A stretch of DNA of 64,000 nt from DTU015 sp964406505 (lineage in GTDB: Bacteria; Bacillota; Sulfobacillia; Fermentithermobacillales; Fermentithermobacillaceae), in the NCBI GenBank assembly GCA_964406505.1, contig CAYORX010000006.1, positions 12,639 to 76,638 of the forward strand, read 5' to 3'. Under the pieces are notes generated by a model. It searched no databases. It worked only from the letters and a program-made list of their open reading frames with translations, and had not been told where the DNA came from. A program made the translations under genes and the position numbers. Positions 63,985 through 64,000 of this stretch are shown in pieces (position 1 is the stretch's first letter; every line of letters begins with the position of its first letter).

Positions 63985-64000
63985 ATTGGCTATCAATAAT

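Noticed and set aside
1..64000. CRISPR arrays, insertion sequences, prophage or integrase genes
   Set aside because: No spaced direct repeats, transposase motifs or phage genes were seen on either strand.

Overview
The window reads as chromosome from a Gram-positive, anaerobic, endospore-forming member of the Clostridia (Firmicutes), of low to moderate GC. The evidence is gene content. There are spore genes (gerA/gerB/gerC, a spoIVFA-spoIVFB pair, a GH18 spore-type glycosidase). The Firmicute ribosomal-protein block rng-rplU-prp-rpmA-obg-nadD-yqeK-LCP-rsfS is present, as are anaerobe redox proteins (flavodiiron protein, DUF438/hemerythrin protein, 4Fe-4S ferredoxin, FMN-lipoprotein) and chemotaxis genes. 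The species cannot be named from the sequence. Coding density is high, most genes lie on the minus strand, and many are preceded by strong Shine-Dalgarno sequences with TTG or GTG starts. No CRISPR array, prophage, insertion sequence, rRNA or plasmid origin was seen.

Layout. 1-6.9 kb: tail of a DUF4153 membrane protein, cardiolipin synthase, an orphan methyltransferase, a small zinc-ribbon protein, a D-aminoacylase-type amidohydrolase and MsrAB. 7-14.1 kb: DUF438/hemerythrin/PAS protein, flavodiiron protein, Asp/Glu racemase and a heterodimeric ABC exporter. 14.7-16.5 kb: PAS-PAS-GGDEF-HD-GYP protein. 16.5-27 kb: the rsfS-to-TIGR03960 housekeeping block. 27.1-33.3 kb: germination genes inserted between that block and spoIVFA/spoIVFB. 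33.4-35 kb: unknown protein, variant Nudix protein and NusG-II protein. 35-44 kb: purine operon hpt-NCS2 permease-purEFMNHD-queT. 44.2-47.7 kb: a GlmL-like ATPase with two uncharacterised partners. 47.9-54.4 kb: guaB, a DUF4015-type protein, cheX/cheR/cheY and the GH18 protein. 54.7-57.8 kb: ferredoxin, a PplA-like double-FMN lipoprotein, small unknowns, a NYN protein, tRNA-Arg(CCG) and a GDT1-like transporter. 57.9-63.8 kb: a large glycosyltransferase with an inserted domain, then an operon encoding an AmrB-AmrA fusion, the AmrS radical SAM enzyme and a cyclic-2,3-diphosphoglycerate-synthetase-like GTPase.

How the parts fit. The purine operon, hpt, the NCS2 permease and guaB cover part of de novo synthesis, salvage and the GMP branch; purB, purC, purK, purL, purQ and purS are absent here. 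The housekeeping block links ribosome assembly (obg, rpmA and its protease prp, rplU, rsfS) with RNA processing (rng), NAD synthesis and Ap4A removal.

The strongest leads are: a lipoprotein germination gene whose second codon is an amber stop; the GlmL-like ATPase with its barrel/KOW and membrane partners, with no mutase nearby; the AmmeMemoRadiSam operon fused to a GTPase; an HD-GYP domain with two Asp-to-Asn changes; and the glycosyltransferase with a helical insert of about 220 residues. All family calls are from reading the sequences; no database search was run.
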